NCBI GenBank assembly: GCA_934565775.1
Contig: CAKTIN010000026.1
Coordinates: forward strand, 1-22,516
Length of the DNA: 22,516 bases
Reading direction: 5' to 3'
Source of the DNA: an uncultured Oscillospiraceae bacterium
GTDB taxonomy: Bacteria; Bacillota; Clostridia; Oscillospirales; Oscillospiraceae
Below are positions 1-6,614 of this stretch, in pieces (position 1 is the first letter of the stretch; each line of letters starts with the position of its first letter). The translations under genes were made by a program, and so were the position numbers. Below the pieces are notes generated by a model that saw only the letters and a program-made list of their open reading frames with translations, did not search any database and was not told where the DNA came from.

Positions 1-707
1 CTTATGTAGCGCCCGGTCTGAGGCGCGCGGCTGGGGCGATGGTAAACCACCCAGTAGCCAATGGCGCTGAGCAGCAGCGCCGGGGGAATATCCAGCACGG
101 AGTGCTGCTTCAGAAACACGGTGCTCATGCAGATCAGAACCGTGCACACCACCATAACGCCCCGCCGGAAGGGGGTCGCGAAACGCTTGGTGTACCATCC
201 GCCGAACAGGGCGGCAAAGGAGCCGATCACATGCAGGGAGGGGCACACGTTGGTGTTGGTGTCAAACTCATAAAAATGCCCCATAAACCGGCTCAGGAGA
301 TTGTCCCGGGGGAACGCCTTGGGCCGCAGGTCCTGCATGGTGGGGTACAGAATGTAAATGATGCAGGTGGTGGTGTAGGTCAGCATGACGAAATACATCA
401 TCCGCTTGAAATTCGGCACGTCAAAGAGCAGCAGATAGGCCACCATGCCGCCCAAAAAAACGAACCAGAACAGATAGGGGATCACAAACGCCTCGCAGAA
501 GGGGATCACATCGTCCAGCGGCGCATGGACGATATAATAATTCCGCTCCGTCGCCGCCTCCAGAGCGGCAAACACCAGCCCATAGGCGGGCCAGAACAGC
601 AGCAAAAGCAAATGGGAATATGCCGGGGTAAACAGCTTGTTCAGCCGGAAGCCACGATAATCCACCAGACCCGCCGGCCACTGCCTGGTGGGCTTCAGAT
701 TTGTCAT
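1..707 (-). CDS. PAP2-superfamily membrane phosphatase (3' end outside the window)
   Basis: This frame stays open from an ATG at 705-707 to the window edge, so 235 residues are visible and the C-terminus is missing. A good ribosome site (AAGGAGA) sits about 10 bases upstream. The protein is strongly hydrophobic, with several membrane segments (about residues 30-50, 72-96, 104-121, 158-172, 184-200 and 207-222). PAP2 motifs are recognisable: CPSLHV near residue 155 corresponds to the PSGH motif, and KQHSVLD at 200-206 supplies the catalytic His and Asp of the third motif. The usual Arg of the SR dipeptide in that third motif is replaced (ST at 195-196). Family members dephosphorylate lipid or isoprenoid phosphates, or transfer inositol phosphate, at the membrane. 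The PSLH/KQHS variant fits the inositol-phosphotransferase-like branch better than undecaprenyl pyrophosphatases, but the substrate is unknown. It diverges from holB. Confidence 0.85.
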   Translation of the reverse strand, partial: MTNLKPTRQWPAGLVDYRGFRLNKLFTPAYSHLLLLLFWPAYGLVFAALEAATERNYYIVHAPLDDVIPFCEAFVIPYLFWFVFLGGMVAYLLLFDVPNFKRMMYFVMLTYTTTCIIYILYPTMQDLRPKAFPRDNLLSRFMGHFYEFDTNTNVCPSLHVIGSFAALFGGWYTKRFATPFRRGVMVVCTVLICMSTVFLKQHSVLDIPPALLLSAIGYWVVYHRPSRAPQTGRYI

Positions 708-1061
708 GAAAACCAACTCTCCTTTTCCGTCAGCGGGCTCATCCCGCCTATTGTGGAGGTTATCCTAGCAGCAGAATGTAAATTTCTTGTAAACTTTAAC
801 GTTTTTTAACCCAATCTTAGCCGTTTCTGCACATTCTCCGTTTTTTCGCTTTTTCCGTCCCTTTGGGCCCCGGGCGGCCCCTGCCGCCGGAAACGCCCCC
901 TATGATACCGGACGGCGCGCCCCCGCCGGAGGTCGCGCCCCGCCGCAGAGCTTCGGGCCTTTTTCTCCCGCGAGAGGCGGCGGGACCCGCAGAAAAAGAT
1001 TGAAAACCGCCCGATCTGTGCTATAATAAAAGAGAGTATTCTGGGGGAGGAGGCCCTGAAC
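708..1061. other. Divergent intergenic region between the PAP2 gene and holB
   Basis: No gene is seen in this stretch. The part next to the PAP2 gene (about 755-835) is A/T-rich and probably carries its promoter, but I could not settle a convincing -35/-10 pair. The middle (about 865-985) is very GC-rich with short palindromic bits, for example TCCCGC/GCGGGA near 966-985. The right end holds the holB promoter. Confidence 0.5.
1000..1027 (+). promoter_or_regulatory. Sigma-A type promoter of holB-ricT
   Basis: TTGAAA at 1000-1005, a 16-base spacer and a perfect TATAAT at 1022-1027 lie 34 bases upstream of the holB start. The predicted transcript starts near 1034, followed by a GGGGGAGGAGG ribosome site. 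Confidence 0.8.
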
Positions 1062-2015
1062 GTGAACTTTCGCGAGCTTTTGGGAAACGACGCCCTAAAG
1101 GCGGGGCTCTCCGCCGCCTACCAGGCGGACCGCTTCTCCCATTTTTATCTCATCTCCGGGCCCCGGGGCTCCGGGAAGCACACCCTGGCCCGGATCCTGG
1201 CTGCGGCGATGCTGTGCATCGGCGGCGGAGACCGGCCCTGCGGCCAGTGTCCGGCCTGCCGGAAGGTCCTCAGCGGCAACCACCCGGATTTTATCACCGT
1301 AGACGACCCGGAGAAGAAAACCATCCCCGTGGAGCTGATCCGTCAGACCCGGGAGGATCTGTTCATTCGCCCCAACGAGGGCCGACGGAAGATCTATCTC
1401 CTGCCCCGGGGGCAGGATCTGGGCCTGCCCGGGCAGAACGCCCTGCTGAAGGTCCTGGAGGAGCCCCCGGCCTATGGGGTGTTCCTGCTGCTGGCGGATA
1501 ATCCCGACCGGCTGCTGCCCACGGTCCGCTCCCGCTGCGTGGAGCTGCATATGCAGCCCCTGTCCCGGGAGCTGGTGCTGCCCCGGCTGCAAAAGGCCTT
1601 CCCCGGCCGCCCCCAGGAGGAATATGAGGGCGCGCTGGCCCGCAGCGGCGGCTTCCTGGGCCAGGCCCTGGCGCTTATGCAGGAGGGCGGCGGCTGGCTG
1701 CCCCAGACGGCCGGCTTCGTGGAGGCCTTCGCGGGCCGGGACCCGGTGGCTCTGCTCCAGGTGCTGTGCCCCATGGAGAAGGAAAAGCGGGACCGGCTCA
1801 TTGAAATTCTGGAGCAGTGGCGGGGGCTTCTGGTCTCCGCCCTGGCCGCCCGGTCCGGTCTGCCCGGAGGCAGCGCCGCCACCCGCCTGGCCCATAGCCG
1901 GACGGCCTCGGAGCTGGCGCAGGCGGCGGATGCCCTGGCTCAGGCCCTGGAATACGCCCGGGGCAACGTGTCCCCCGGCGCCATCTGCGGCGCGCTGAGC
2001 TGGCAATTACGATAA
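1062..2015 (+). CDS. holB: DNA polymerase III subunit delta' (clamp loader)
   Basis: The protein has 317 residues and starts at GTG, 8 bases after a GGAGGAGG ribosome site; no better ATG exists. It is the delta' subunit of the clamp loader that places the sliding clamp on DNA during replication. An AAA+ fold is visible. The Walker A-like GPRGSGKHT at 33-41 has His where Thr or Ser normally follows the Lys. A zinc-binding set is formed by C52, C60, C63 and C66. The block NALLKVLEEPP is at 126-136 and the SRC motif (VRSRC) at 155-159. The Walker B region (LLPRGQDL) lacks acidic catalytic residues, as expected for delta', which is normally not an active ATPase. The next gene is ricT, 29 bases downstream, and holB-ricT neighbours are a classic Firmicutes arrangement. 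I am confident in this call; DnaX is excluded by the short length and degenerate ATPase site. Confidence 0.93.
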   Translation: MNFRELLGNDALKAGLSAAYQADRFSHFYLISGPRGSGKHTLARILAAAMLCIGGGDRPCGQCPACRKVLSGNHPDFITVDDPEKKTIPVELIRQTREDLFIRPNEGRRKIYLLPRGQDLGLPGQNALLKVLEEPPAYGVFLLLADNPDRLLPTVRSRCVELHMQPLSRELVLPRLQKAFPGRPQEEYEGALARSGGFLGQALALMQEGGGWLPQTAGFVEAFAGRDPVALLQVLCPMEKEKRDRLIEILEQWRGLLVSALAARSGLPGGSAATRLAHSRTASELAQAADALAQALEYARGNVSPGAICGALSWQLR

Positions 2016-2044
2016 AAACCCTTTCATTCGGATAAGGAGTATGT

Positions 2045-3685
2045 ATGGACGAAGTATTTGAAACCCAACAGCAGGAGCCCCAGGCTCCCCAGCCGGAGGA
2101 GCAGGCCGCGCCGGCGGTCGGGGCCGCAGAAGAGGCGGCCGCCCCCGAGGCCCCGCAGGAGGGCCCCCAGGCCGAAGCCCAGGAAGAGGACCGGGCCGAA
2201 ACCCAGGAGGAGGTCCAGGCAGAGGCCCAGGCGGAGCTGGACCAGCCCGCCCCCCAGGACGATCCCATGGCCCGGGTGGCGGAATATGTGGATACCGCCT
2301 TCCAGCCGGTGGAGGTGGTGGACGTGCAGTTCCGCACCGGCGCAAAGGTCTATTTCTTTGCCCCCGGCGACCTGACGCTGAAGGCCGGGGACCATGTCAT
2401 CATTGAGACGGCCCGGGGCCCGGAATACGGCACCTGCACCGCCGGGAACCACACCGTGCCCAAGAAGGACATTGTGCCGCCCCTGCGCAGCGTCCTGCGC
2501 CAGGCCACCGCCCAGGACGAGCGGCAGGCCGCGGCCAACCGGGAGAAGGAAAAGCGGGCCCATCAGATCTGCCTGCAAAAGATTCAGGAGCACGGGCTGG
2601 ATATGCAGCTGGTCTCCGCGGAGTACGCCTTTGACGGCTCCAAAATCATTTTCTTCTTCACCGCAGACGACCGGGTGGATTTCCGGGAGCTGGTAAAGAA
2701 TCTGGCCAGCATTTTCCACACCCGCATCGAGCTGCGGCAGATCGGCGTCCGGGACAAGGCGAAGATGGTCGGCGGTCTGGGCATCTGCGGGCGGCCCTTC
2801 TGCTGCTCTCAGTTCCTGGACGATTTCCAGCCGGTCTCCATTAAAATGGCCAAGACCCAGAGCCTCAGCCTGAATCCCACAAAGATCTCCGGCACCTGCG
2901 GGCGGCTGATGTGCTGCCTGAAATACGAGCAGGAGGCCTATGAGGACCTGCTGCGCACCAGTCCCAAGCCCGAGTCCTTTGTGGATACCCCCGGCGGACG
3001 AGGCACCGTGGTGGATGTAAACCTCCTGCGGCAGAGCGTCAAGGTCCGCATGGAGGACGAGCCGGACACGGTGGAGACCTATAAAAATTGCGACATCTGC
3101 GTCCTGCGCAACGGCAAGGCCAAGAAGAACGACCCGCCCATTCCGGCGGATCAGGCGCCGATTTCCGGCGGCGGCAAGCGGAAAAAGCCGGCGGAGGTCG
3201 AGGAAGAGGCCCCCATGCACCTGGATCCCATCCGCTTCCGCTACCGGCCGGACGACATTGTCGCCGAGGAGCCGGAGCAGGAGACCGAGGAGTTTGAGCA
3301 GGCCGCCCAGCGGCAGAGCCGCCGGAAGAAGCGGCCCCAGGCGGAGCGCCCGGCCCAGGAGCCCAGGGAGGCAAAGGACGGCCCGCAGGCCCCGGACGCT
3401 CCCAAGCGGGAGGGCCAGCGCCGCCGGAACCGGGGCCGGAAGCCCCGCCCGGAGGGAGAGGCCCCCCAGGGAAAGCCGGAGGGGCAGCCGAAGCCGCCCC
3501 GTAAGCCGAGACCCGAGGGCCAGCGGCCCCAGCAGCCCAAGGCCGGGCAAAAGCCGGGTCCCCGGCCCGAGGGCCAGGGGCAGGAGGCCCCGGCCAAGCC
3601 CCGGAATAGCCGCCGTCGCCGCCGTCCCGGCGGAGGCGGTGGAAACGGCGGCAATCCCCCGGCCCCCGCAGGCAACCAGGAATAA
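2045..3685 (+). CDS. ricT: PSP1-domain protein RicT (YaaT family) with long disordered tails
   Basis: The ATG at 2045 follows AAGGAG with a 5-base gap; an out-of-frame ATG at 2041 gives only a few codons. The 546-residue product is about twice the usual length of roughly 270-300. Residues 1-80 are a Gln/Glu/Ala/Pro acidic tail. The PSP1 core spans about 88-355 and contains CGRPFCC (248-254) and CGRLMCC (285-291), the paired cysteine motifs that hold Fe-S clusters in the Ric complex. Residues 370-546 are a Pro/Arg/Lys/Gly-rich basic tail with repeated KPRPEGQ-like units, ending in RRRRRPGGGGGNGG. In Bacillus, RicT with RicA and RicF steers RNase Y mRNA processing. The opposite charge of the two tails suggests RNA binding or self-association, which is inference. 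The gene is co-transcribed with holB. Confidence 0.92.
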   Translation: MDEVFETQQQEPQAPQPEEQAAPAVGAAEEAAAPEAPQEGPQAEAQEEDRAETQEEVQAEAQAELDQPAPQDDPMARVAEYVDTAFQPVEVVDVQFRTGAKVYFFAPGDLTLKAGDHVIIETARGPEYGTCTAGNHTVPKKDIVPPLRSVLRQATAQDERQAAANREKEKRAHQICLQKIQEHGLDMQLVSAEYAFDGSKIIFFFTADDRVDFRELVKNLASIFHTRIELRQIGVRDKAKMVGGLGICGRPFCCSQFLDDFQPVSIKMAKTQSLSLNPTKISGTCGRLMCCLKYEQEAYEDLLRTSPKPESFVDTPGGRGTVVDVNLLRQSVKVRMEDEPDTVETYKNCDICVLRNGKAKKNDPPIPADQAPISGGGKRKKPAEVEEEAPMHLDPIRFRYRPDDIVAEEPEQETEEFEQAAQRQSRRKKRPQAERPAQEPREAKDGPQAPDAPKREGQRRRNRGRKPRPEGEAPQGKPEGQPKPPRKPRPEGQRPQQPKAGQKPGPRPEGQGQEAPAKPRNSRRRRRPGGGGGNGGNPPAPAGNQE

Positions 3686-3692
3686 GCGCAGG

Positions 3693-3736
3693 GCCCCCGG
3701 CTCTTTGGAGCCGGGGGCTCAGACTGTCAATAAACC
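3693..3736 (+). terminator. GC-rich hairpin with TCAGACTGTCAA tail after ricT
   Basis: A perfect 11-bp stem (3693-3703 with 3708-3718, loop TTTG) begins 8 bases after the ricT stop. There is no U-tract. Instead the tail TCAGACTGTCAATAAACC (3719-3736) follows, and related tails follow hairpins at 5500-5551, 5538-5585, 5824-5770 (minus strand) and 22411-22457. The hairpin probably ends the holB-ricT transcript. Confidence 0.7.
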
Positions 3737-3882
3737 TTCAAGAAATGGGGCACACTACCAGCGGACCCATTCAAAATCCATTTTCCCTTTGTTTAAATAT
3801 CGTTATTTTCCCGGTCATAATTTTGCAATAATTGCCGCCTATGATTAGAGCATAAATTGAAGCAACCAAGGAGATGTTCATC

Positions 3883-5460
3883 ATGGATGAAAACCAGAAC
3901 TTGTTTGATGTAGATCCCACCCCCGAAGAAACCAATTCCACACCCGCCCAGCAGCCCTCCGCCGAAGGCGCCCAGCCTGAGGCTCCGCAGGACGCCTCTC
4001 AGAGCGCCGCACAGCCGGAGCAGAACGGCGGCTATTACAGCGGCGAGGGCGTAGGCCGCCGGGAGTACACCAACCCCTACGGCTACCAGCAGCCCTATCA
4101 GCAGCCGTACGGCGGCTACCAGAATTACCAGCAGCCCTATTACGGTTATCAGCAGCCGTCTTATCAGCAGCCCGCGCCCAAGGCGCCCAAGCCGAAAAAG
4201 AAGCACTCCAGAGTGGGCGGCGTCATTGCCGCGTGCCTGGTATGCGCCCTTCTGGCCGGGCTGGGCAGCGGCATCATCACCTTCAGCGTGGTGAATAACC
4301 GTTGGGAGCAGACCGCCAGCAATCTGCAGGAGGACCTGCAATCCCAGATCGACGCCCTGAAGAACAGCAACAGCACCTCCGTCTCTGCCAGCCCCATCGC
4401 CAGCACCACGGGCCTGTCCGCCGCTCAGGTGTATCAGCAGAACGTAAACGCTGTGGTATATATCGAGTCCAAGACCGTTGTCAACTACTACGGCCGGGAG
4501 GCGGAGGCCACCAGCAGCGGCTCCGGCTTCATCATCTCCTCCGACGGCTATGTGCTGACCAACTACCATGTGGTGGAAAACACCAAGCAGCTGACGGTGA
4601 AAACCTACAGCGGCGACAGCTACGACGCCACCCTGGTGGGCTATGACGCCTCCAGCGACGTGGCCGTGCTGAAGATCGACGGCACGGATCTGCCCAGCGT
4701 GAAGATCGGCGACTCCGACAGCGTCAACGTAGGCGACCAGGTTGTGGCCATCGGCAATCCTCTGGGCGAGCTGACCTCCACCCTGACCGGCGGCTATGTC
4801 AGCGCCAAGGGCCGTACCATTACCACGGAAAACACCCTGACCAATATGATCCAGACCGACGCGGCCATTAACTCCGGCAACTCCGGCGGCCCTCTGTTCA
4901 ACATGAACGGCGAGGTCATCGGCATCACCTCCGCCAAGTATTCCGGCTCCAGCTCCTCCGGCGCCTCCATTGAGGGCATTGGCTTCGCCATCCCCATCAA
5001 CGAGGTCATGGACATGGTGGACGACCTGAAAACCTACGGCTATGTGACCGGCCAGGCCTATCTGGGCGTAGAGGTCCAGGAGATCGACTCCAGCCTGATG
5101 AAGTACGGTCTGCCCGCAGGGGTGTATGTGAACGCCGTCACCTCCGGCTCCTGCTCGGAGAAGGCGGGCATCCAGCAGGGCGACATTATCACGGCCCTGA
5201 ACGGGACGCAGATCACCAGCTACAATGATCTGGTTGCAGCGCTGAAGAATTTCGGTGCAGGTGACACGACCACGATCACGGTATACCGCAAGGGCGTGGA
5301 AAAGAATCTGACCATTACCTTCGACGAGAAGGTGGTCAACCGCGCCACCACCGAGACCCAGCCCACCGAAGCCACCCAGGGCTCCGACCAGCAGCAGGGC
5401 TCCAACGAATCCGGAGACTACAGCTGGGAGGACATTTTCGGGAACATCTTCGGCCGTTAA
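3883..5460 (+). CDS. htrA: HtrA/DegP-like membrane-anchored serine protease with PDZ domain
   Basis: I chose the ATG at 3883 because AAGGAG (3868-3873) is then 9 bases away; the in-frame ATG at 3874 would touch the ribosome site. The 525-residue protein has a cytoplasmic N-terminal tail of about 110 residues with repeated YQQPY/YGGYQ units. A Lys-rich stop (KPKKK) and one membrane helix (about 112-137) follow, then a coiled linker. The trypsin-like domain has H229 (TNYHVV), D259 (SSDVAVL) and S334 (GNSGGPL), so the triad is complete. A PDZ domain covers about 392-485, followed by a Ser/Thr/Gln-rich tail. HtrA proteases degrade misfolded proteins at the outer face of the membrane. The gene stands alone between hairpins. 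The region upstream is A/T-rich, but no clear -35/-10 pair could be chosen. Confidence 0.95.
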   Translation: MDENQNLFDVDPTPEETNSTPAQQPSAEGAQPEAPQDASQSAAQPEQNGGYYSGEGVGRREYTNPYGYQQPYQQPYGGYQNYQQPYYGYQQPSYQQPAPKAPKPKKKHSRVGGVIAACLVCALLAGLGSGIITFSVVNNRWEQTASNLQEDLQSQIDALKNSNSTSVSASPIASTTGLSAAQVYQQNVNAVVYIESKTVVNYYGREAEATSSGSGFIISSDGYVLTNYHVVENTKQLTVKTYSGDSYDATLVGYDASSDVAVLKIDGTDLPSVKIGDSDSVNVGDQVVAIGNPLGELTSTLTGGYVSAKGRTITTENTLTNMIQTDAAINSGNSGGPLFNMNGEVIGITSAKYSGSSSSGASIEGIGFAIPINEVMDMVDDLKTYGYVTGQAYLGVEVQEIDSSLMKYGLPAGVYVNAVTSGSCSEKAGIQQGDIITALNGTQITSYNDLVAALKNFGAGDTTTITVYRKGVEKNLTITFDEKVVNRATTETQPTEATQGSDQQQGSNESGDYSWEDIFGNIFGR

Positions 5461-5499
5461 ATAAGCCAATTCTCTTTCATCTTCCTTCCTCACTTAGAC

Positions 5500-5551
5500 A
5501 GAACCGCCGCCCCGGCGAAAGCCGGAGCGGCGGTTCTGCGTGTCAAAAAAC
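5500..5551 (+). terminator. Hairpin with TGTCAA tail after htrA, left boundary of the palindromic island
   Basis: AGAACCGCCGC (5500-5510) pairs with GCGGCGGTTCT (5527-5537). One C/A mismatch follows, then CCGGC/GCCGG and a GAAA tetraloop. The tail TCTGCGTGTCAAAAAAC (5535-5551) resembles the tail after ricT. The same 38-bp hairpin recurs at 5787-5824 with a single base changed, in the loop. Confidence 0.75.
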
Positions 5552-5585
5552 TCGTTTTTGACACGCTGGCAGACGTCAAGAAAGC
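5538..5585 (+). repeat. Perfect 12-bp palindrome plus second tail-like copy
   Basis: GCGTGTCAAAAA (5538-5549) and TTTTTGACACGC (5555-5566) are perfect inverted arms around a 5-base loop. Directly after comes GGCAGACGTCAAGAAAG, which matches the TCAGACTGTCAA tail family with one base missing. It could be a backup terminator for htrA, since the right arm begins with five Ts, or part of a repeat element. Confidence 0.6.
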
Positions 5586-5596
5586 GCCGGAGACAA

Positions 5597-5644
5597 GCAG
5601 CGCACGCCCGTCGGCGTATAGGGATACGGTAGGACGTGCGCTGC
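5597..5644. repeat. Nested palindrome (two-stem stem-internal loop-stem element)
   Basis: The outer arms GCAGCGCACG (5597-5606) and CGTGCGCTGC (5635-5644) are a perfect 10-bp inverted repeat. Inside, CGTAT (5615-5619) pairs with ATACG (5624-5628) around an AGGG loop, leaving an 8/6 internal loop. No coding potential is seen. It looks like a structured RNA or a small dispersed palindromic repeat. Confidence 0.6.
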
Positions 5645-5651
5645 GCAGTAA

Positions 5652-5761
5652 GTTAAAATGCTTATTTTTCTGTAGATTCCGAACTTTTTCTTCAGATTCT
5701 CAGTTGCGCAGAGTGTTGAGAAAAGAAGAAAGCCCTCTTGTGAATTGTGTTGCATTTTAAC
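5652..5761. repeat. 110-bp imperfect palindrome with perfect 10-bp terminal arms
   Basis: GTTAAAATGC at 5652-5661 is the exact reverse complement of GCATTTTAAC at 5752-5761. Within it, TTTCTTC (5687-5693) pairs with GAAGAAA (5725-5731), and TTCTCA (5697-5702) with TGAGAA (5717-5722). A long, interrupted, A/T-rich hairpin results, in contrast with the GC-rich surroundings. It could be a MITE-like relic or a non-coding RNA; I cannot decide from one copy. Confidence 0.55.
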
Positions 5762-5769
5762 GGTCCGGG

Positions 5770-5824
5770 GGTTTCTTGGCAGTCTGAGAACCGCCGCCCC
5801 GGCGAGAGCCGGAGCGGCGGTTCT
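5770..5824 (-). terminator. Hairpin with TCAGACTGCCAA tail after the phage-like gene
   Basis: This is a near-copy of the hairpin at 5500-5537 (GAGA instead of GAAA in the loop, read on the plus strand). It begins 14 bases after the stop of the minus-strand gene at 5839-6504. On the minus strand it is followed by TCAGACTGCCAAGAAACC (5787 down to 5770), the same tail as after ricT and rlmH. It is the probable terminator of that gene and forms the right boundary of the island. Confidence 0.7.
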
Positions 5825-5838
5825 GCTTGCTTGGCGCG

Positions 5839-6504
5839 TTAATAGGCCGTGTCCGACCCGTCTGGCAGGGCGGCAAGGACCTCCTGCACCAGAGCCGACC
5901 GGTCCGCCGCCGTCCAGTAGTCGGTCCCCTTCACCGGCGCCGCCCCGGGGTCCCCCTTGGGCCCCCGGACAGACCCGGCGTTCAGGGTCTGTCCCCCGGT
6001 CAGGGTCAGCAGCAGCGTCCCGTCCGCCTGCACGGCGGCCGTCTGGAGCCCCGCCTCCGGGCTTCTCCAGCTCCGCCCCCCCTGTCCGTCGGTGGTCAGG
6101 ACCTGGCCGTCGGTCCCCTCCGTCTCCGGCTCCGGGACCCGCTTGTTCACCGCCTGGACCAGCTGGGCATAGAGCCCCTCCTGGGGCTCCCGGGTCACCC
6201 CCGCCTCGTCCTGGATAGAGGGGCAGCAGGAAAACAGCGCCCCGGTGCTGGTGCAGACCTCCCCGGCAAGCAGGCCGATGCGCACGCTGCCGGTCTGGTA
6301 CAGGGCAGGCAGCGGCGCCGTCAGCCCCGTAAAGCCCACGGCGTAGCACGCCCCGCTTTCGCAGACCACCAGCATGGTCTTTTTCCCCTCCGGCTGCCAG
6401 GCCTCGTCCAGGTCAAAGCGCACCGTATAGCCGCTGTTGCCGCAGACGATACAGGTGCCGTCTCCCCGGGCGTGCTGGCCCCGGACCGTAATCAGGATCT
6501 CCAT
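5839..6504 (-). CDS. Phage tail/baseplate-like protein with collagen-like linker (orphan)
   Basis: The gene is an intact 221-residue frame with ATG at 6502-6504 and a GGGAGG ribosome site 6 bases upstream. I do not know its exact function. Residues 1-100 look like the beta-rich N-terminal domain of tail-associated proteins in clostridial siphophages (FDLDEAW, then a cysteine-containing strand-rich stretch). A helix follows around EGLYAQLVQAVNKR (109-122), then a linker typical of phage proteins (TDGQVLTTDGQG, 131-142). A short collagen-like GPKGDPG unit is at 181-187, and a KGTDYWTAADRSALV segment (192-206) is common at the ends of such tail proteins. Nine cysteines, mostly in the N-terminal half, are unusual. 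No other phage gene is nearby, so it is a remnant, a domesticated gene or a single-gene transfer. No clear promoter was found. Confidence 0.7.
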   Translation of the reverse strand: MEILITVRGQHARGDGTCIVCGNSGYTVRFDLDEAWQPEGKKTMLVVCESGACYAVGFTGLTAPLPALYQTGSVRIGLLAGEVCTSTGALFSCCPSIQDEAGVTREPQEGLYAQLVQAVNKRVPEPETEGTDGQVLTTDGQGGRSWRSPEAGLQTAAVQADGTLLLTLTGGQTLNAGSVRGPKGDPGAAPVKGTDYWTAADRSALVQEVLAALPDGSDTAY

Positions 6505-6559
6505 AAAATACCTCCCGTTCTCATGTAGGAGCCCCGCTCCTCACACTTAACAAAAGAAC

Positions 6560-6600
6560 CCCCCGGCGCTGCACGGCTTCGTGCAACCCCGGGGGATTTT
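6560..6600. terminator. Hairpin terminator below the nucleoside hydrolase gene
   Basis: CCCCCGG (6560-6566) pairs with CCGGGGG (6589-6595), and an inner GCACG/CGTGC stem caps it. On the minus strand the stem is followed by GTTCTTTTG, which suits termination of the nucleoside hydrolase transcript. On the plus strand ATTTTTA follows, so it may work in both directions. Confidence 0.75.
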
Positions 6601-6614
6601 TATGCAGTCGGAAC

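Noticed and set aside
2024..3550. Long minus-strand open frame of about 500 codons opposite ricT
   Set aside because: It is the mirror of a GC-rich gene. Its Leu/Gly/Arg-rich product has no domain, and ricT has clear motifs and a ribosome site.
4069..4175. Possible tandem DNA repeat or CRISPR-like array
   Set aside because: The repetition comes from YQQPY codons within the HtrA tail; units differ in length and there are no spacers.
3793..5493. 566-codon minus-strand frame opposite htrA
   Set aside because: The His/Gly/Val-rich product matches no family, while the plus-strand protease has its full catalytic triad.
5480..5840. Target-site duplication flanking the palindromic island
   Set aside because: The bases outside 5500 and 5824 do not match each other, so a transposition footprint cannot be claimed.
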